Below, in pieces: positions 33,360-34,676 of a DNA stretch of 34,676 nucleotides. This stretch comes from FW021-bin31 sp964478125 (GTDB lineage Bacteria > Bacteroidota > Bacteroidia > Chitinophagales > Chitinophagaceae). Each line of letters starts with the position of its first letter. Position 1 is the first letter of the stretch. The notes beneath the pieces are model-generated. The model did not search any database and was not told the origin of the DNA. It was given only the letters and a program-made list of their open reading frames with translations. The position numbers were made by a program, and so were the translations under genes. Where the stretch lies: assembly GCA_964478125.1 (NCBI GenBank), contig CAYZGR010000035.1:1-34676 (forward strand), in the 5' to 3' direction.

Positions 33360-34676
33360 TCACCCCATCTCCCACGGCGACCGCATCGGCTGATTGGACA
33401 ACCTGTTAGCTGCTTCATCATCAACAAATTTCAGCTTTTCGGGATCAAAGGATAAAGAACGATCTAACTGTATTGCAACTTTAGCCATATTCACCAACGT
33501 ACAGGAGCGGAAGCCATTCTGTTCATTCAGGGCAAATTTTTTACGATCGCGCACCGCTTCCACGAAATCGGTTACTTGCGGCTCCGGATCTGCATAATGC
33601 GCTAACTTTTTTCCCAGATCGGGAATATCCGAATGGAATCCTTTATATAACTTCCCTTTGGGCCCCTCAATGTAAGGCGCCTCCTCATCCTTTCCCTCTC
33701 CATCTAAAATAATTTTGCATCCGTCCTTATAAGTAAATTCTATTCTACGCCAGGGAGCTACCGCATAGGGATGTTGTTGCACGGTATCTACATCTACACG
33801 AATGGGATTGGTATGATCTTTTCCCAGAAAATACTGTACCGGGTCCAGATAATGTTGTCCCATATCGCCAAGGCCTCCCCCGTCATAATCCCAGTAGCCT
33901 CTAAATTTCTGGTGTACATGCTTGGGATTGTAGGGATGATAAGGGGCGGGGCCCAGCCAAAATTCATAGTCCAGCTCCGACGGTACCGGCATTTCCGGAA
34001 GATTCGGTTCTCCCGACCATACATCCAGTTTCCAGTTGAAACCCGTATGCTTGCCAATTGTTACTTTTAAGGGCCAGCCTAATAATCCGCTTTCAACTAA
34101 TTTCTTAATAGGCTCTACGGTGGTGCCAAATCCATAAAAAGGATCTTTAAACCGGAACCAGGTATTGAGCCGGAAGATTCTTCCGTATTGTTCCACCACT
34201 TCTTTTAACCTCCTGCCTTCGCCAATGGTCCGTGTCATTGGTTTTTCACAAAAGACATCTTTCCCCGCCCGGGCGGCGTCGGCGGCTATGATCCCATGCC
34301 AATGTGGCGGGGTGGCCACATGAACAATATCCACCTCCGGAAGGGTGATTAATTCCCGATAATCGGTAAAGGTCTTTACACCTTTTATATTTTGTTTAGG
34401 AAACTCTTTTCTAATACGATCAAGCGCCAATTGTATATGGCTTTTGTCCACATCACAAACGGCTACCACCCTCGTTCCATTGTAAGGAATATGGTTCCTT
34501 CCCATCCCGCCTACGCCAACGATCGCTTTGGTGAGTTGGTCACTGGGGGCAATGAAGCCGCGGCCCAATACATGTCGGGGTACGATTGTAAATAAAGCGA
34601 CTGTTCCCAGAGAATTTTTCAGAAAAGCCCGACGGCTGCTTTTCACCTTTTCAGTTTTAGGTAATGAAGGGCGTTT
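33360..34676 (-). CDS. Tat-exported Gfo/Idh/MocA oxidoreductase, 5' end outside window
   Basis: The twin-arginine signal SSRRAFLKNSLGTVALF is followed by VPRHVLGRGFIAPSD, shared almost exactly with the 26877 gene. The Rossmann motif is VGVGGMGRNH, then VVAVCDVDKSH, and the family Lys is in FCEKPMTR. The C-terminal domain has FRGYWDYDGGGLGDMGQHYL. A GTG at 34646 could start the gene, but the frame stays open upstream for ten more codons (KRPSLPKTEK) to the window edge with no stop, so the true start probably lies outside. It likely catalyses an NAD-dependent sugar redox step in the periplasm and is the most upstream visible gene of the cluster. It shares the cluster's strand but is separated from the DUF1080 gene by the cassette. 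Confidence 0.9.
   Translation of the reverse strand, partial: KRPSLPKTEKVKSSRRAFLKNSLGTVALFTIVPRHVLGRGFIAPSDQLTKAIVGVGGMGRNHIPYNGTRVVAVCDVDKSHIQLALDRIRKEFPKQNIKGVKTFTDYRELITLPEVDIVHVATPPHWHGIIAADAARAGKDVFCEKPMTRTIGEGRRLKEVVEQYGRIFRLNTWFRFKDPFYGFGTTVEPIKKLVESGLLGWPLKVTIGKHTGFNWKLDVWSGEPNLPEMPVPSELDYEFWLGPAPYHPYNPKHVHQKFRGYWDYDGGGLGDMGQHYLDPVQYFLGKDHTNPIRVDVDTVQQHPYAVAPWRRIEFTYKDGCKIILDGEGKDEEAPYIEGPKGKLYKGFHSDIPDLGKKLAHYADPEPQVTDFVEAVRDRKKFALNEQNGFRSCTLVNMAKVAIQLDRSLSFDPEKLKFVDDEAANRLSNQPMRSPWEMG

Overview
The window looks like chromosome of a Bacteroidota member, most plausibly a Chitinophagaceae-like soil or plant-associated species. The evidence is the gene content (WG-repeat and GLPGLI-like secreted proteins, a TPR-HTH membrane regulator, Tat-exported Gfo/Idh/MocA proteins, a DUF1080 protein, GH43 and GH5 enzymes), several TAnnTTTG -7 promoter boxes, and many lipobox or SPI signal peptides. 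The family-level placement is inference. No tRNA, rRNA, CRISPR array, transposase or phage gene was seen.

Region 1 (1-5.9 kb, all minus strand): a probable six-gene run. In transcription order it holds a small DUF4870-like membrane protein, a GLPGLI-like periplasmic protein, an 856-aa WG-repeat lipoprotein, a small exported protein resembling Hcp, a RhuM-Fic/Doc fusion, and a two-helix membrane protein that leaves the window at its left edge. Upstream lies a frameshifted LuxR-type HTH remnant. Region 2 (6.2-9.7 kb, plus): three tightly spaced secreted proteins of unknown function. Region 3 (9.7-13.1 kb): a lipoprotein with a near-consensus promoter, a palindromic repeat whose core also occurs near 6.2 kb, a CopZ-like HMA protein, a strong terminator and a large TPR/transmembrane/HTH regulator.

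Region 4 (13.1-16.5 kb, minus): a protein with two GH43 domains and a GH5-like lipoprotein, both likely acting on plant polysaccharide. Region 5 (16.5-18.8 kb): gene-poor DNA with one small unknown gene, then an orphan beta subunit of a 2-oxoacid:ferredoxin oxidoreductase with its own promoter and terminator. Region 6 (18.8-26.8 kb, plus): a TetR-controlled tripartite efflux locus (TetR, TolC, EmrA/HlyD, DHA2 MFS) extended by an outer-membrane beta-barrel protein, a tandem-domain UspA protein and a second DHA2 transporter.

Region 7 (26.9 kb to the end, minus): a redox glycoside-processing cluster. It has two Tat-signal Gfo/Idh/MocA proteins, a gluconate-2-dehydrogenase-subunit-3-like lipoprotein, a GMC flavoprotein with a CxxCxxCxxxC cluster, and a HEAT-repeat/DUF1080 protein (3-keto-glycoside hydrolase family). 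Together they suggest oxidation of a sugar at C3 followed by cleavage of the ketoglycoside. A frameshifted four-helix-bundle (S23/IVS-type) gene flanked by near-perfect 19-bp inverted repeats sits between two genes of this cluster and looks like a small inserted cassette.

Several boundaries needed correction. One edge-truncated gene (1-580) is easily missed. Real starts are internal for the RhuM-Fic, TetR, 9962-10570 lipoprotein and beta-barrel genes. The last gene stays open through the right edge of the window.
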